From positions 2,327 to 66,326 of the forward strand of contig ML210280.1 in the NCBI GenBank assembly GCA_004369085.1: DNA of 64,000 nt, given 5' to 3'. The position numbers were made by a program, and so were the translations under genes. The notes below the pieces were generated by a model, which was not told the DNA's origin, did no database searches, and saw only the letters and a list, made by a program, of their open reading frames with translations. Shown here one piece after another: positions 1-11,684 of this stretch. The number at the start of each line of letters is the position of its first letter. Positions within the stretch are counted from its first letter, which is position 1. Source of the DNA: Coprinopsis marcescibilis (taxonomy: Eukaryota; Basidiomycota; Agaricomycetes; Agaricales; Psathyrellaceae).

Positions 1-1
1 G

Positions 2-367
2 GTTAATGTGTTGCTTCCGAGCGTTACTAATCTGCCGTACCTGAATGAGAAGCAGGTCAACGAGGTGGAGGGGCTCCCTGTTGTCCCTGTGCTGGTCCTG
101 CTGTTGCATAAGCTGCAGGGATGGGAAGATTATCTCAAATGCCCGGAGATGCACAAGTTTAGGCAACATATGGTCGATGTGGAGGATATCAAGCACTTGC
201 TAGGGAGTGTTGGAGAGATGCCGGTAAAGATGTTTAGGCCATGGAGTGAGAGGGAGTTGCTTGGAGAGGGGTTTGTGGATGCATCGAAGGCGAGGGTGAA
301 GAGGTTTTGTGTGACGTTTCCTGAGACTGCCGTTCATTGGAAGGGGTTGGGGTTTGAGCTTGCTTGA
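2..367 (+). CDS. Nucleotidyltransferase-like protein, 3' end only (copy 1)
   Basis: The window edge cuts this gene; only the last 121 codons are present, ending in TGA at 365-367. The reading frame is open from base 2. The peptide is closely related to the C-terminal part of the gene at 2479-3865: both carry the stretches LPYLNEKQVNEVEGLPVVP and MFRPWSERELLG and end with AVHWKGLGFE. The two are therefore a tandem duplication in the same orientation, about 3.5 kb apart. The catalytic part of the domain lies upstream, outside the window, so activity cannot be judged here. By homology to copy 2 it is a fungal protein with a nucleotidyltransferase-like fold of unknown substrate. Confidence 0.75.
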   Translation, partial: VNVLLPSVTNLPYLNEKQVNEVEGLPVVPVLVLLLHKLQGWEDYLKCPEMHKFRQHMVDVEDIKHLLGSVGEMPVKMFRPWSERELLGEGFVDASKARVKRFCVTFPETAVHWKGLGFELA

Positions 368-693
368 CTTTGCGGAGAGATTCATAGTCCATTCATATGT
401 ACTATACCGAAAATTCCGAACCAAGAGGTTGATGGGATATCAAACTCCCCGGCATCCGATTCCTCTTATTTCGCCTGCTCAAGTTCTTGACTGGTTTCCT
501 TCACTGCCACCCTATCTATTTTTGACACCAAATAGTCCACCCTATTGCTTACCCAGTAATACTCTGACTCATTTTGGCTTTTTTATGGGTTTTTAAAGGG
601 AGGCCAACTCGTAGCGGGACTCCCATTGGCTCATTTTGTATACAGCGCAAAAAGGGCCTAACAGCCGTTTGAGCCACGGGCACCGGCTGACCA
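368..693. other. Intergenic, convergent 3' ends
   Basis: This stretch lies between the stop codons of two convergent genes. Only short out-of-context reading frames are present. I see no RNA gene, repeat or promoter. Confidence 0.5.
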
Positions 694-1575
694 TCAGTGC
701 CTCTGGCGCCAAAACCTCCAAGCTGCGAAAGACAGGGCTATTATCACGCCAGCCACTGCGACCCCAATTGTCTTCCCAATGACCTTTTGCGGACTTTCAT
801 CAACACCTGACGGCGGTCGGGTTCTGGTTGGTCCAACAGGGGGCACAGTGAACGCGGAGGGAATCGATGAAGTCGCAGGTTCGTCAGATTCGACACTGAT
901 AATCAGAAGCAACAGCCTAATCAGCAACAACGAACAAACGACAAGCGCAACATAACCAAAAGCTTGAAAGGAGAACAAACAAGGAGAGACTTGACGTACA
1001 TAAGGAAATCCACGACACCGATCCCGGACTCCCCAGCGGGTACGCCTATGACCAAAGTATGCATGTCATCCGTATCCAAGTCCTCTGCCGACCAGCGTAA
1101 CGCCGAGATCTGCATTGCCGAAGCCCCGTCACTGGAAGCATCTGCATCGGGGTCCTGCAACTGCAACCTGACGATTTCAGGCGTGTCAGTATCCAGCGTT
1201 ATTTGTGTAGTAAATCCGTACGTCCACAAGGGTGCATGGTACTCTACTCTTCTACCTGAAAGAACACACCGCAATGTCAAGTTTTGTCAACAAACGGCGA
1301 CCAGACGCACCAATCCTCCTCCTGCACGCGGTACGCACCAGTGAATCTAAGTGTCGCGGTCGCATTAACAACGAAAGACACCCGACAGGATCCTCCGGAC
1401 CAATTTGGCTGTAGTAGCTATTCCAAGTCCATTCTCTGGAAGGGCTGTAGGCGATTGTGCGGTTGTCGTTGTAATACTCAGTGATTATTTGTGCGCGGGC
1501 TGCAGTAGCCAGCAAACCAACGATGCCAAACGTCCACGGAGAAGCTGGCCCCGCCAAATATGTCGACAGGATCAT
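694..1575 (-). pseudogene. Secreted single-pass membrane protein, apparent frameshift
   Basis: This is a minus-strand gene starting at ATG 1575, with a clear N-terminal signal sequence (MILSTYLAGPASPWTFGIVG, then LLATAARA). An extracellular region with aromatic and Asn-rich segments follows. Near the end come a Ser/Thr/Pro stretch and a transmembrane helix (VIGKTIGVAVAGVIIALSF) with a short basic tail WRFWRQRH. Two introns are readable: one with donor GTGCGT and acceptor TTTCAG between the FTG and RVEYHAP segments, and one with donor GTACGT and acceptor GATTAG that rebuilds DFLM. The signal-peptide exon and the following segment (SCRVSFVVNATATLRF) are in different frames and no intron fits between them. 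A one-base shift near 1410-1430 is therefore likely, either a real mutation or an assembly error. The layout is common in agaricomycete surface proteins; function unknown. Confidence 0.55.
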
Positions 1576-2478
1576 CAAGTCACTAGGGATAGAGTAAAGA
1601 GGGGTGGATTTGACTCGCAATGACCAGTGACCACAGCGAAGATGGCAATCCTGTTTCAGATGCAAGGGAAGTTCAAGGAACGTACTTAAGGGCATCAAGT
1701 CCCATCAACACGAAGACGCTTCTACAGTTCTACTAAGAAGAGGTCTCTGGGTTTCAGGCAATAAATAAATAGATCAGTTCCCAGGTCTTTGTCTAATTTA
1801 ATATTAGGGTTTCATTCCACATTGCTCAGGAACGCCTTGAAATCACGGAATCCTACGCGACAACAGTGCTCTGATGCCGAAAAATGTCAGTGATACACTG
1901 AACAGTCCGGGATCATCAAGGCTCCGAAAAGCAGAGAGAGGGAGAAAGACAAAAGACAGTGTAGGGAGTAGATTAGGTAACGAATACAGGGTATGATTTA
2001 GGGTTTATATATGTAGGTATATGTGGCTGGCATCACAAGGTATTCTTTTTGGCCGTAGCGAGTTCTCTCGCCGATGGTATCTTGTTCTAAATCTCCTTCG
2101 ACGAGATCGGGTGAGGGAGAATTGTGGTTATTCCGGGCGTCGTGATGATACTAGGGAAGCAGTTTCGACACAGAACACGGGGTATACCTTCCAAGTGTTC
2201 AAGAGATTGAGACGGCGACATGTCTAGACTACAATATCATTAGTTGATTGTTATAATTACACTCTTTCAGCATATATAATTGATGGAAAAATGTAGACAG
2301 CAGGTCCGTGCGGCGTGCACTCCTCCGTTCGAGAGAATTGCAGAGGCGCTTGAAAAACTCGGTGTTCTCCGTTTCGCTTAAATTAACTCCAAGGTACCCA
2401 CACCGCACGTTGCGCACCTTGCCTCCAAACAGTCACATCGATGCCTGTATCGAAGCAAACGCTCAAAGTGAAAGTTAG
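1576..2478. other. Intergenic and probable 5' region of copy 2
   Basis: No convincing gene is seen. A short ATG frame at 2283 (MEKCRQQVRAAC...) could be an upstream exon of the nucleotidyltransferase-like gene. Its frame does not continue into the main exon without an intron ending at the TAG at 2476-2478. The rest is AT-rich and featureless to my reading. Confidence 0.35.
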
Positions 2479-3865
2479 GACGAAGGCATCCCAAGTCCTT
2501 TTTCCATACCACCACCGTCAGCGGGAGCTCCTCGTGTGGTAGATCGTGATCCCGCTGCAATCCCACCTCGCCCTCCCCCATCTAGTTCGCTTTCCAACAA
2601 GCCCAGTACATCCACAACTGCGCCAACCGCGGTGGAGCATCCTTCGCGTATCATCCTCATCAAACTCCCTCCTACCACCGACACTAGGCATTCACTCTCA
2701 AGGGCGTACGGTTTCCGCATCAAACTGGATGCCTGGGCAGGGAACGCAACGGAGCGCTCAACAGAGGCATTCTTAGCTGCATTTGAAGACTTCTTCAAGG
2801 ACCAGAACTGGAGCAATGTCGATGTTGCCGCAAAGGTTGAGGCTGCGTTTCCTTTTATGTCACGGAGAAGGCTTCATATGATTCGAGAATCAGCCTTGCA
2901 AACCCGGATGCAACAGGCTGCGGTTGAGCGCCAGCCGGTGGTTTCTGCGACTGCGAGTCACTCAGGGCCTGTAGACGTCAAGCGCGCTTCACCGCTTCAG
3001 AACCCTGCCATTTCTGGATCTCTACTACCCCCTGTCCATCCTGTGCGGAATTCGGTACCGTCATCAAGAGAGCCAGGTGCTGGACCCCACGACCACACAT
3101 TGACTCTGAATAACATTGCGTGGGACGTGGTCAATACCCTCCGCAAAGCAGGCCTTCGTTGCGCCTTTCTTGGAAGTATGGGGTGCCGCCTGTACGGGAA
3201 TAAGCGACTCCCACAGGTACGTTTCTCGTAGAAATCTCTGTTTCAAAAGTACGAAGGAAGTTATTGACTGGAGGGCGGCATCTGCCGATCCGTGACAGGA
3301 ATTGGACGTGTTGGTCTTTCCAACTCCCGACAGCGTTACCGATCTCGATTCAGAGAATGTCAAGGAAAGAATGGTCAATCGGAACAGACTTTTCTACTCG
3401 ATGCGTGCGGCGGACCCTACCACGACCCATCACTACCTTTTTCGTCAAATTCCTCAGCATGCGGCGTTGCCGCCGAATTACAGGAGAAGGTTTTGCAAGG
3501 TTGAAGTGTTGGTTCCGGGGGAGATGGGCTTGCCGTACTTGAATGAGAAGCAGGTTAACGAGGTGGAGGGACTTCCGGTCGTCCCGATGCTGGTTCTGCT
3601 GTTGCAGAAGCTGCAGGGGTGGGAAGATCATCTCCAGTGCGTGGAGGTGCGCAAGGTGAAGAAACATACGGTTGATGTGGAGGACATTAAGGATTTGTTG
3701 CAGAGGGTTGGGGAGATGCCGGTGAGAATGTTTAGGCCGTGGAGTGAGAGGGAGTTGCTTGGAACGCAGTTTATAAACGCTTCGAAGGCGAGGGTTAAGC
3801 GGTTCTGTGCGAAGTTTCCCGGGACTGCTGTTCATTGGAAGGGGTTGGGGTTTGAGGTCCGATAA
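2479..3865 (+). CDS. Nucleotidyltransferase-like protein (copy 2)
   Basis: There are two coding exons, 2479-3216 and 3299-3865, separated by an 82 bp intron (GTACGT...GACAG), giving 434 residues plus an unresolved N-terminus. No in-frame ATG lies near the start of the first exon, and an acceptor TAG at 2476-2478 precedes it, so at least one upstream exon is missing from this call. The N-terminal half is Ser/Pro-rich with a helical segment. The C-terminal half has GSMGCRLYG followed by ELDVLVFP, which resembles the glycine-serine plus acidic-x-acidic signature of nucleotidyltransferase folds. The first acidic residue is Glu where Asp is usual. The gene is a tandem paralogue of the partial gene at the window start. 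Substrate unknown; it may be a non-catalytic relative. Confidence 0.65.
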
Positions 3866-5024
3866 TTCATCTGTTTGTACTACATGTCGTGTACCTGTAT
3901 CGCTGTATGCTCCGATTTGCCACCGATTGCTTTGTCTTCAAATGTATTGACATTGTTAATGTCGATTTTTCAAATGAACGTACTTGGAAGGAGGCCGTGC
4001 TAGAAAGGATATATACCTGATTCAAGCTGTCTGGGGAGTGGCCTCTTCGCAAGCCGAGACAGACACGGAAGATCCTGTAAACAACCAGCGAAGTGTCAAA
4101 CGATGCATTTTGTCCGTGTTTATAAATATTCAACTGCTCGCACAGTCACGATTTAACTAATTGTCAGATAATATTGACAGTTTGGAAAGCTTGGGTGACA
4201 TTTTAAATTGCCAAAGGATCTACGCCTGGCCTTTATGGCGCACGGACCAACTTTACAGACGTTATAAAGTTGTCGCGATTGGGGTCTCTTTCTTCCCTCC
4301 CGTTCTGTCACTGTCTCCCTCTAGTCTCTCCCAGTCAAATCTCAGTGCGTATGCATATATGCACAGTAAGGTCATGGTCGGTACCGAAGAACAATTGGAC
4401 CCCGCTGCACTGGCTTAACCTTTGCGAGGCGCGATGGACTGCTCAAATCTTGCCATAGTCGATAATCAGGCACCGGTGATGTTATCGGGCCCGAGATCCG
4501 ACATTTTATCTTATCTTTAATGATGCCGGGCTTTGCATCCGTTTATTATTTTCGGAGATCAAGATTGTGGCGGACCTTCAACCTCCCTGCGGCATTTGCC
4601 GAACGCGCCAGGGGCATCTACCACGCGTGTCTGTTCATCTCTCCTTCTATCCGTTCTGATTATTGCGAAGGATTTTGTAAGTCAACCCGAATCTGTGCTC
4701 AAGTTTCACATGGAATCTAATATTGCAAAGCCTTTCTTGCTTGTGGAAACGGTTCGACTGGAAGCAGCCGATGAACAACGCGAAGAGGGACTGTGCTTGA
4801 ATTTGGTTTACCCCATAAACGACCGGTATGTCTGGTTTCTTTCTAATGGAAGATGTGTTGACAAGCCAGGATATTCTTATGCATAGGGACATTTCATTTC
4901 AAGACTAATCAGCCAATCTCCGGCTCGTTGCTAGGCCGTTGCGTGTTCGCTGGCATTCTGTCCAGTGTCATCATTAGTCGTGGTCGGAAAGACTGAATAG
5001 AAGCAAAAAGGAAGGAGTACGCTC
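3866..5024. other. Intergenic, no gene recognised
   Basis: About 1.1 kb between two plus-strand genes. The longest reading frames begin with TTG or lack coding character. I found no RNA gene or repeat. The promoter of the next gene must lie at the right-hand end, but no TATA box stands out. Confidence 0.45.
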
Positions 5025-8000
5025 ATGGAAGACTCGGGGTCGATACGGAGGCCACCCTCCTCAAGAATTGTCAATTCAATTGCCCCACTCAAGAATCCAA
5101 ACACTATAACGATCGTTTGCAGGTTCAGTGAGTGGCGAATTCTATATGACAATGTGCCAGACCTAATATTACTATTACATCAATGTATTGTCACTCTATA
5201 GTACCGCATGACCAATGGTTACTGACACACATCGCCCCCTACTACAAGATCAAGGATGTCAAGCACCATATTCTCGCGAAATGCCTGAATTTGACGTTCA
5301 CCCCGCCAGAGCCTCCCCTTGTGTACACGAGCCAGGAGGGAGGGGCACAACGCCCGCCGTCCCCCATCACGTTCGCACCGGACCCTAGAGAACGACCCAT
5401 CAGTCCCATCCTGTTCGCCAACATCCGCAAGCCCCAGAGCGACGAAGACGACAGCGACGATTTCGAGGAGGATGAATCGGCGGTAATCAAGCCCACCAGA
5501 CCGCGTTTCGACGACGACACCACCTCGTACAACGGCAGCATCAGCACCACTGCGAACACGATTCCAGAGGGCGGCCGTGTCCTCCCCTCGTCGTCCTCCA
5601 AGACGTCAAGCAGCAGTCGGTTGCAGCCTTTCGATGCGGGCAGCAGGATCCAACATAAAGGCAGCAACGTCAACATGCACATCGATTCCAAGCTCGTGCC
5701 TGAGCTCGCGCATCTGTCGTTTGCGCTGGTGGCGTACAGCTCTGGGCAGATTCTGGAGGACGAATACCCGTTATCGGATTACGATATCGACCCACACGCG
5801 CTGCTCGAGCTGCACCTCTCCATTTCGCCACCGAGCCCCAACCATCCGACTGCGGTGGGGTTCAAGCCCCCCACGCGAGAGTTCCCGTTCCCCATCCTGC
5901 ATGCGACTCCACAGCTGCTCAAGACAAAGTCGAAGCGGAAGAAGAGGGCTCAGTTGCAGGCGTTGGTTGCGCCACATTCGACGAGGCTTGTGAGCTTGCC
6001 GCGGGGTGTGCCGACTGCTTATGCCCAGCCGTATTGGGAGGGCTGGGTGAGGATATTGCGGTTTGCGTGTAGAGATGATGTGGATTACATGTATGGGGGT
6101 GCGCGATCGAGGCCGAAGGGTGGGCCGGGGTATGCGCAGTTCGGTGGGGTTGATGGTGGTAATTGGGGACATGCTGGAAACGTGATGCTAGGCGGCGATC
6201 CGCCTGAACGTGACAAGATGATGGATAATGAGCTCGCGCTGAACTTCGGGTTTTATAATATGGCGGGAGGGAGGAGGGACGGTGGGGAGCCTAGATCTGG
6301 GTTTGAGTGGAGGGAGAGGTGGTTGGTTATTAGGGATGGGTGGATTTTCTTTTTGAAGGAGAGGGGGGATACTGAGCCGAGTCATTATTTTCCCTTGGGG
6401 CATTTGGTGACGCTGAGGGATGCGGATCAGTTGACGGAGAGTATTGGAAATTCGAAGCAGAGACGGTCGATGCAGAGGAGGACGCCGTCGAGGAGGAGAG
6501 AGGCGGCGGGCAGTGCTGCTGCTACGACGACGACGAATAGGGTCCAGGTTGCAGAGGTTCCCCCGGATGGCCCGCCTGCGTCGCCCACTGCGACTATCAA
6601 GGGTGGTTCGTCGACACCGTTACAGTCTGGGTATGGCCATGGACGACATAATTTCGGGAAGACGCCTACTGCTCATGCTTCAACTTCTACGGCCAGGGCA
6701 AGACCGTATGTGGAGGATGATGCGTACGATGAGGACGATGAAGGGGAGGTGCCAAAACTGTCTTCCACTAGTACCCAACGCCAGCGCACGACATCTCAGC
6801 AACACAAACCGACCTATATCTCACACCAACACCACCATCATCATCATCATCAGCACCAACCCCAACACCAGCAGCGTCCTCAACCTCGGGGCCAGCAGCC
6901 ATCTACGCCTGGTGGTTCTGCGAGACGGAAAGACGACCCTATGCTCCGCTACCGGATGGACCCACGGACCTTTGTGCCCAATTCCAAAGAGGAGGCAGAG
7001 ATGGTTGGGATGCGGATTGTCTGCGCCAAGTTTATGCAGCCGACGAGCGAGGAAAAGGCTGGTGCGCCTGATCCTGTGAGTGGCGTTGAGGATGCGAGGG
7101 AGCCGAAGGAGGTTGGCAAGTATGGGAGGGAGCTGTGTGGGTATACGAATACGGGCCCGACGCTTGCGGATGTTAGTGCGGGGATTACGTTGAATGCTGC
7201 GTTGTTGAATGCTGCGCTTGTGGATGTTGATTGGGATAGGGAGAGGGAGAAGGAGAAGGAAAAAGAGAGGGAGAAGGAGCGGGAGAGGGAGAGGGAGAAG
7301 GAGAAAGCGGAGGAGAAGATGGTGGGTAGTCGGGAGGAGAGGACGGGTGGGGGCCGGTACAAGACGGGGTTGATGGTTGGGAATCAGACGATGCATGGGC
7401 AGGTGCCATCCACGTCGTCCAATGCGGATCGCCGACCTAGTCTCCCTACACTAGGAAACAAGTTGAGCGGGAGTAATCTCGTCAACCCTCCTCCGTCCTC
7501 TTACAGGGGCGATGTCGCCGTCCAGGCCGGTTCGAGTTCGTCGGGGTTCAGTTTCAGCTCTGTCTTTGGGAGCTCGGAGGAGAAGAGGAAGAGGAAGGAG
7601 GCGAAGAAGGCTGAGAAGGAGAGGATGGATATGGAGAAGCAGGAGGCTGAGGTTGGGATGAGCAGCTCGAACAGTTGGAGGATTGGGAGGATGAAGAAGA
7701 GCAGTACTAATACTGTTGGAACCAAGGAGGGCTCTGATAACTCGAGAGGTCCGAGTACGCCGATCCATGAGATTTCGCAGGTGCGTAAGATTGTGTTGTC
7801 CCGATTTGGACGAGGCTGATGGTATATTGGTGTAGGCCGCGAGCATGAATATGGCGAGGTCGTTGGCTACTGGGCCTGTTACTGATTCTTCTGCGTCGTT
7901 GTATCAACGATATACTGGGTCTGTGGCGCCGTCGAAGCATGTTGATTCGGATGTCAGCTCTGTATTTTCGGGCAGGGATAATGGGGAAGGGGGCGTGTTT

Positions 8001-10556
8001 TCGGATTCGGAGCACGGTCATGGGTCTGTGAGGAGTGTGGATAGGCATCAAAAGCGACACAATGGGCTGGCTGTCAGGTCGGAGACGACTGTGTCGTCGT
8101 CGAGTCGCATGCCTGCGCAGATATCTGTACCGTCTGTGCAGGTATCGGATGGAGGAGAGGGAGAAGGCGAAGGCGAAGGCGAGGACGGGTCCGAGTCTGG
8201 GTCGGATTCGCTGGCGTTGTCGTCGCCTGTGTTCGCTAGGGAGAGCGAGGGCGATACAGACTCGGATTCAGAGTTGCACTCTGGCCGTCGGAGGAGGCGG
8301 TACCTGTACCCTCGGGATAACACGCTCAACACGCTTGTTGAGCGGGATGCCACGTCGATCAGCGAACGGTTGGAGGAGGGGGAGAAGGTTAGCTGGAAGG
8401 GCAAAGAGAAGGCGAGGAATCCAACGCGCTTGGAGGAAGAGACTATTCGGCCCCAGGTGCTGGAGGTTCCGAAGAGTATGGGAAGGGGCGAGCAGCCGGT
8501 GTCGCCGGCTGCTTCGACGCACAAGGCGAGGACGCCGTCGATCAACACTTCCAGCACTGTGCGCCCGAACAGGAAGCCTGGTGCTGGGGGCAAGAGGCAA
8601 GAACCGCAAAAGGGGCAATGGATAATCATGGACCTGATGAGCGATGCTGGTACGTTTTCAAGCTATTCCTGCAGGGGGGCCGGTACTGAATATTCGTTTT
8701 GGGTAGCTTACTTTAGTCTTCTGCGTGTGTTGCATCGAGCTTTCGGGGAACCGCTCACGTCGTCCTTTATGAGGTCTTTGCCTACGCTCGGGGCATTGGT
8801 AGCGAGCCCGACGTCTGTTGAGCCGCGGACTGGTTCGTCACCGCTGAAGCGCAGCAACAGCCTAGTTGGGGGAGCCGACCTTTTGTCCTCGCCGACCACC
8901 CCTAATCGTGCACGCTCTCGATCGGATGCAGGCGCGTTGTTTGGACCGAGGTCGGGTGCTCAAGGCGATTCATCCCCGCTGCCTGGCAACGCGAGCCCGG
9001 TGCATCCGGCGAAGCTGGGTACCCTGGTGCGCACCCATCTCTCGAAACCGTCGCTCAACATCGGCCCGCGTGCGCTTGGTGCGCTGCCGTTCCCGGAGTG
9101 GCGGGTTGATGCTGTTCAGCGTGCGAGGAGGGCGGGGCTGGGGTTGGTGTCGAGGCCGTTGGAGATGATGTTGATGCAGCTTGGGGAGCAGAGGGATGAG
9201 GATTATGTGCTTGACGATCCGTTGCTGTGTTTTGTGGCGAAGGCGAAGCTGGTGGAGGAGGAGAGGAGGGTGAAGGAGTTTGAGAAGAGCAGGAGGAGGA
9301 GGAGGAGGTTTGGGTCTGTGGATGGGGATGATGATGGGGAGAGTAGTTCTGTTGGGGATGAGGAGGAGGAGAGGGATGATGATGACGAGGGGTTGTTGTT
9401 GACCGGGAGTGATGATGAGGAAGGGGATGAGAGCGAGATGGAGTGGCAGGCGTGGACTGCGGATATACCGAGACAGGTCAAGGTTGGGAAGGAGAAGGAG
9501 GCTGAGAAGAATGAGGAAGAGGATGCGGAACCGCCTAGTCCTGCCACGGATGATGAAAGCGTTGTTGAGCCTTTGCCCACGACGTTGGCAAAGGAGACGG
9601 AGCTGGCGTTGAAGAGGGCAAGGAATATGGAACCGTGTGGGGTCATCACGTCCAAATATACGAGCACAGCGATTCCTGGGTTTGTGGTGGAGGGGAACAG
9701 CACGGCCCATCATGAACCGGAGGCGCATAAACGGTACCATTTGGTCTTCAGGAAGAATACGCGTGCGCCGATCCTTAAGAGGGTTACGATATCCTCAAGG
9801 TCGTCGATGGAGTCGCTGTCAGCAAGAAGCCACAGTCATAGTCGGAGGTATGGCTCCTTGGGCGGGCAAACGTCTGGGCAGAGCTCACAGGCGACGACAC
9901 CACCTCTTTCCTCCTCCTACCACGGACACTCGCACTCGGTTTCCTCCTCGTACTCTTCGAGGCACCTCCACCACTCGGTTTCGATGCAGACCAATCTGCG
10001 GATGGCGAGTGAATCCTCGGGGGAGCATTATCCGATGAGGATGCCTAGCATGCCTTCCTTGGGGTCGACGACGAGTGCGGTCACCGAACAGTCGTTCTTG
10101 CTCACACACAGCAGTTTTGGGACAGCGATTAGGGAGTTGACTGTGCAGGATGATTCACCCGTTTCGCAGCACGATGCACCGTCAAACACTTCTCTTGCTT
10201 CTGTTTCTCAGCTTTCGACTTCGGTTGGTCGGCCCATCAGGGGTGGGATTTTGAGGAGGAATGAGAGCGTGAGTGATTGGGAGAGGGGTTCGCCGCCTGG
10301 AGAGGGTTCAGTTCGTCCAAAGTTGACGCTTGCGACGGGTTCGGGGAGTGAGGATATGGCGACATCGGTTGCTTCGAGTAGTAAAAGTCCTGGGAGGGGT
10401 GGGCCGAGGAAGTTGTTGAGGCGGGTGAAGTCAGGATCGAGTTTTAGGAGTGACGAAGCGTTGCCTAATCCACCGCCAGTGCAAACGCCGACGAGAAGGA
10501 AAAAGTCGGGGGTGTTTGAGAGGATTGTGAAGGGGTTTGATAATGCGTTATCTTAG
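5025..10556 (+). CDS. Large low-complexity protein with a PH-like domain
   Basis: Four exons (5025-5127, 5202-7780, 7836-8649, 8707-10556) give exactly 1,782 codons including the stop. The start ATG at 5025 was chosen because the 74 bp intron 5128-5201 (GTGAGT...ATAG) joins it in phase to IPHDQWLLTHIAPYYKIKDV, a compact stretch that looks like a ubiquitin-like or RBD-type fold. Around residues 410-460 lies WRERWLVIRDGWIFFLKER, typical of the first strands of a pleckstrin-homology domain. The rest of that domain seems displaced by a long insert (Ser/Pro, a His run near 6827-6855), resuming at PNSKEEAEMVGMRIVCAKF. A Lys/Glu/Arg run (about 7230-7310), acidic tracts (about 9360-9420) and Ser-rich C-terminal regions follow. 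Probably a cytoplasmic scaffold or membrane-associated regulator; the exact role is unknown. Later introns (7781-7835, 8650-8706) are canonical. Confidence 0.8.
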
Positions 10557-11025
10557 CCTAATGAGAGGATTTCTTTTTGCGTTATTTATTTGTTTATCGT
10601 TAAAAGCTATGATACCTCTTATCTTGTGGAATTCGTAGTTGCAGGACGTCGGTTGGGCTTTGGTTACTGTATTTGTATATCATACTTCCTGGGCTCTATA
10701 TACCGCATTACTTTATGGATGTCAACAATTTATATTTGCTTTGTGTGAATTGTTCGCCACACGAGGCTTCTATGTTCTGAGACCACCGTAACCTTGGTCC
10801 TGTGCCTACAGGGTGGGTTACTTTGTATCCGAGCCGTATTGCCGATCGGAGAAGTCCTGCTAAACATGGCCACCCCCGAGACAAAGACCCTAGCATGACC
10901 GACGCGACAGTGAACTCCGTAACACTGTGAGCTTACCAACTCACAGCTGTATTCTGACAAACCATTGAAATTTGAAGGCGATCTCCTCGGCGACTCAGAT
11001 TAATCAATCCATGACCTTGGCAATT
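10557..11025. other. Intergenic between PH-like gene and RidA gene
   Basis: This holds the 3' flank of the PH-like gene and the upstream region of the RidA gene. No further gene is seen. Confidence 0.4.
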
Positions 11026-11034
11026 GTATAAATA
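11026..11034 (+). promoter_or_regulatory. TATA box of the RidA-family gene
   Basis: GTATAAATA lies about 140 bp upstream of the ATG at 11175, with a pyrimidine-rich stretch between. Position and match fit a fungal core promoter. Confidence 0.5.
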
Positions 11035-11174
11035 CGAGTAAAAGTGTCTTGGTCTAGCACACCCCAGAACACAGACGTCTCACCGTTATCCTGATTTCAA
11101 CTTTCAAGCCACACGTTTTTCTACAACTCTAAACCTATCTGTCTGCCCTGCGTCGATCGACACTATCTAGTATC

Positions 11175-11684
11175 ATGGCCCATCTTCAGTATTTCAACTA
11201 CAAAGGGTTTGGAGAAGATGTGAAAGAAAAGTACTGGTACAGCCAAGCAGTCCGTATAGGCGACCGAATCGAATGTTCGGGTCAAGGTGATTACCCACTC
11301 TGGCTGCTTTGCCCCTTTCGCTACCTTGAAGCTATCTCCGCCAATTCTGATCTAACTCGTAATCCAATAGGTGGCTGGGACCCAGCAACAAGCAAGATTC
11401 CCTCAGACCTCGACGCCGAAATAGACCAAGCATTCGCCAACGTTGACTTGGCGCTCAAGACCGCTGGAGGTAAAGGCTGGTCCCAAGTGTTTCGCATCAA
11501 CATGTATCTGGTGGAGATCAACGATAGGTCTATGACTGCTGCAGTGAGGAATTTTAAGCAGTGGATGCCTGACCATCAGCCGTTGTGGACAGTTATCGGG
11601 GTGAAACAGCTTGGTTTGGAAGGGATGAGGGTCGAAGTTGAAGTGGTTGCACACGATGAGGAGGCGCTCAAGAGTGGGAAGTAG
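11175..11684 (+). CDS. RidA/YjgF/YER057c/UK114-family protein
   Basis: Two exons, 11175-11286 and 11371-11684, with an 84 bp intron, encode 141 residues. This is close to the usual size of the family. RidA proteins hydrolyse reactive enamine/imine intermediates released by PLP enzymes and act as trimers; that is family knowledge. The sequence shows the typical late core: DQAFANVDLALKTAGG, then VFRINMYLVEI, then GVKQLGLEGMRVEVEVVA with the conserved arginine in the last block. No targeting peptide is obvious, so a cytosolic location is likely. The intron interrupts SGQGGWDP at the first glycine codon. Some fungal family members have diverged roles, so substrate assignment stays open. Confidence 0.85.
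   Translation: MAHLQYFNYKGFGEDVKEKYWYSQAVRIGDRIECSGQGDYPLWLLCPFRYLEAISANSDLTRNPIGGWDPATSKIPSDLDAEIDQAFANVDLALKTAGGKGWSQVFRINMYLVEINDRSMTAAVRNFKQWMPDHQPLWTVIGVKQLGLEGMRVEVEVVAHDEEALKSGK

Noticed and set aside
4533..4886. 117-codon plus-strand frame
   Set aside because: Begins with TTG and shows no conserved motif.
6949..7362. Antisense Ser/Phe-rich frame
   Set aside because: Shadow of the Lys/Glu/Arg repeat region in the plus-strand gene.
8970..9740. Long antisense reading frame
   Set aside because: It mirrors the Ser/acidic codon-biased exon of the plus-strand PH-like gene and has only Arg/Leu/Pro-rich low complexity.
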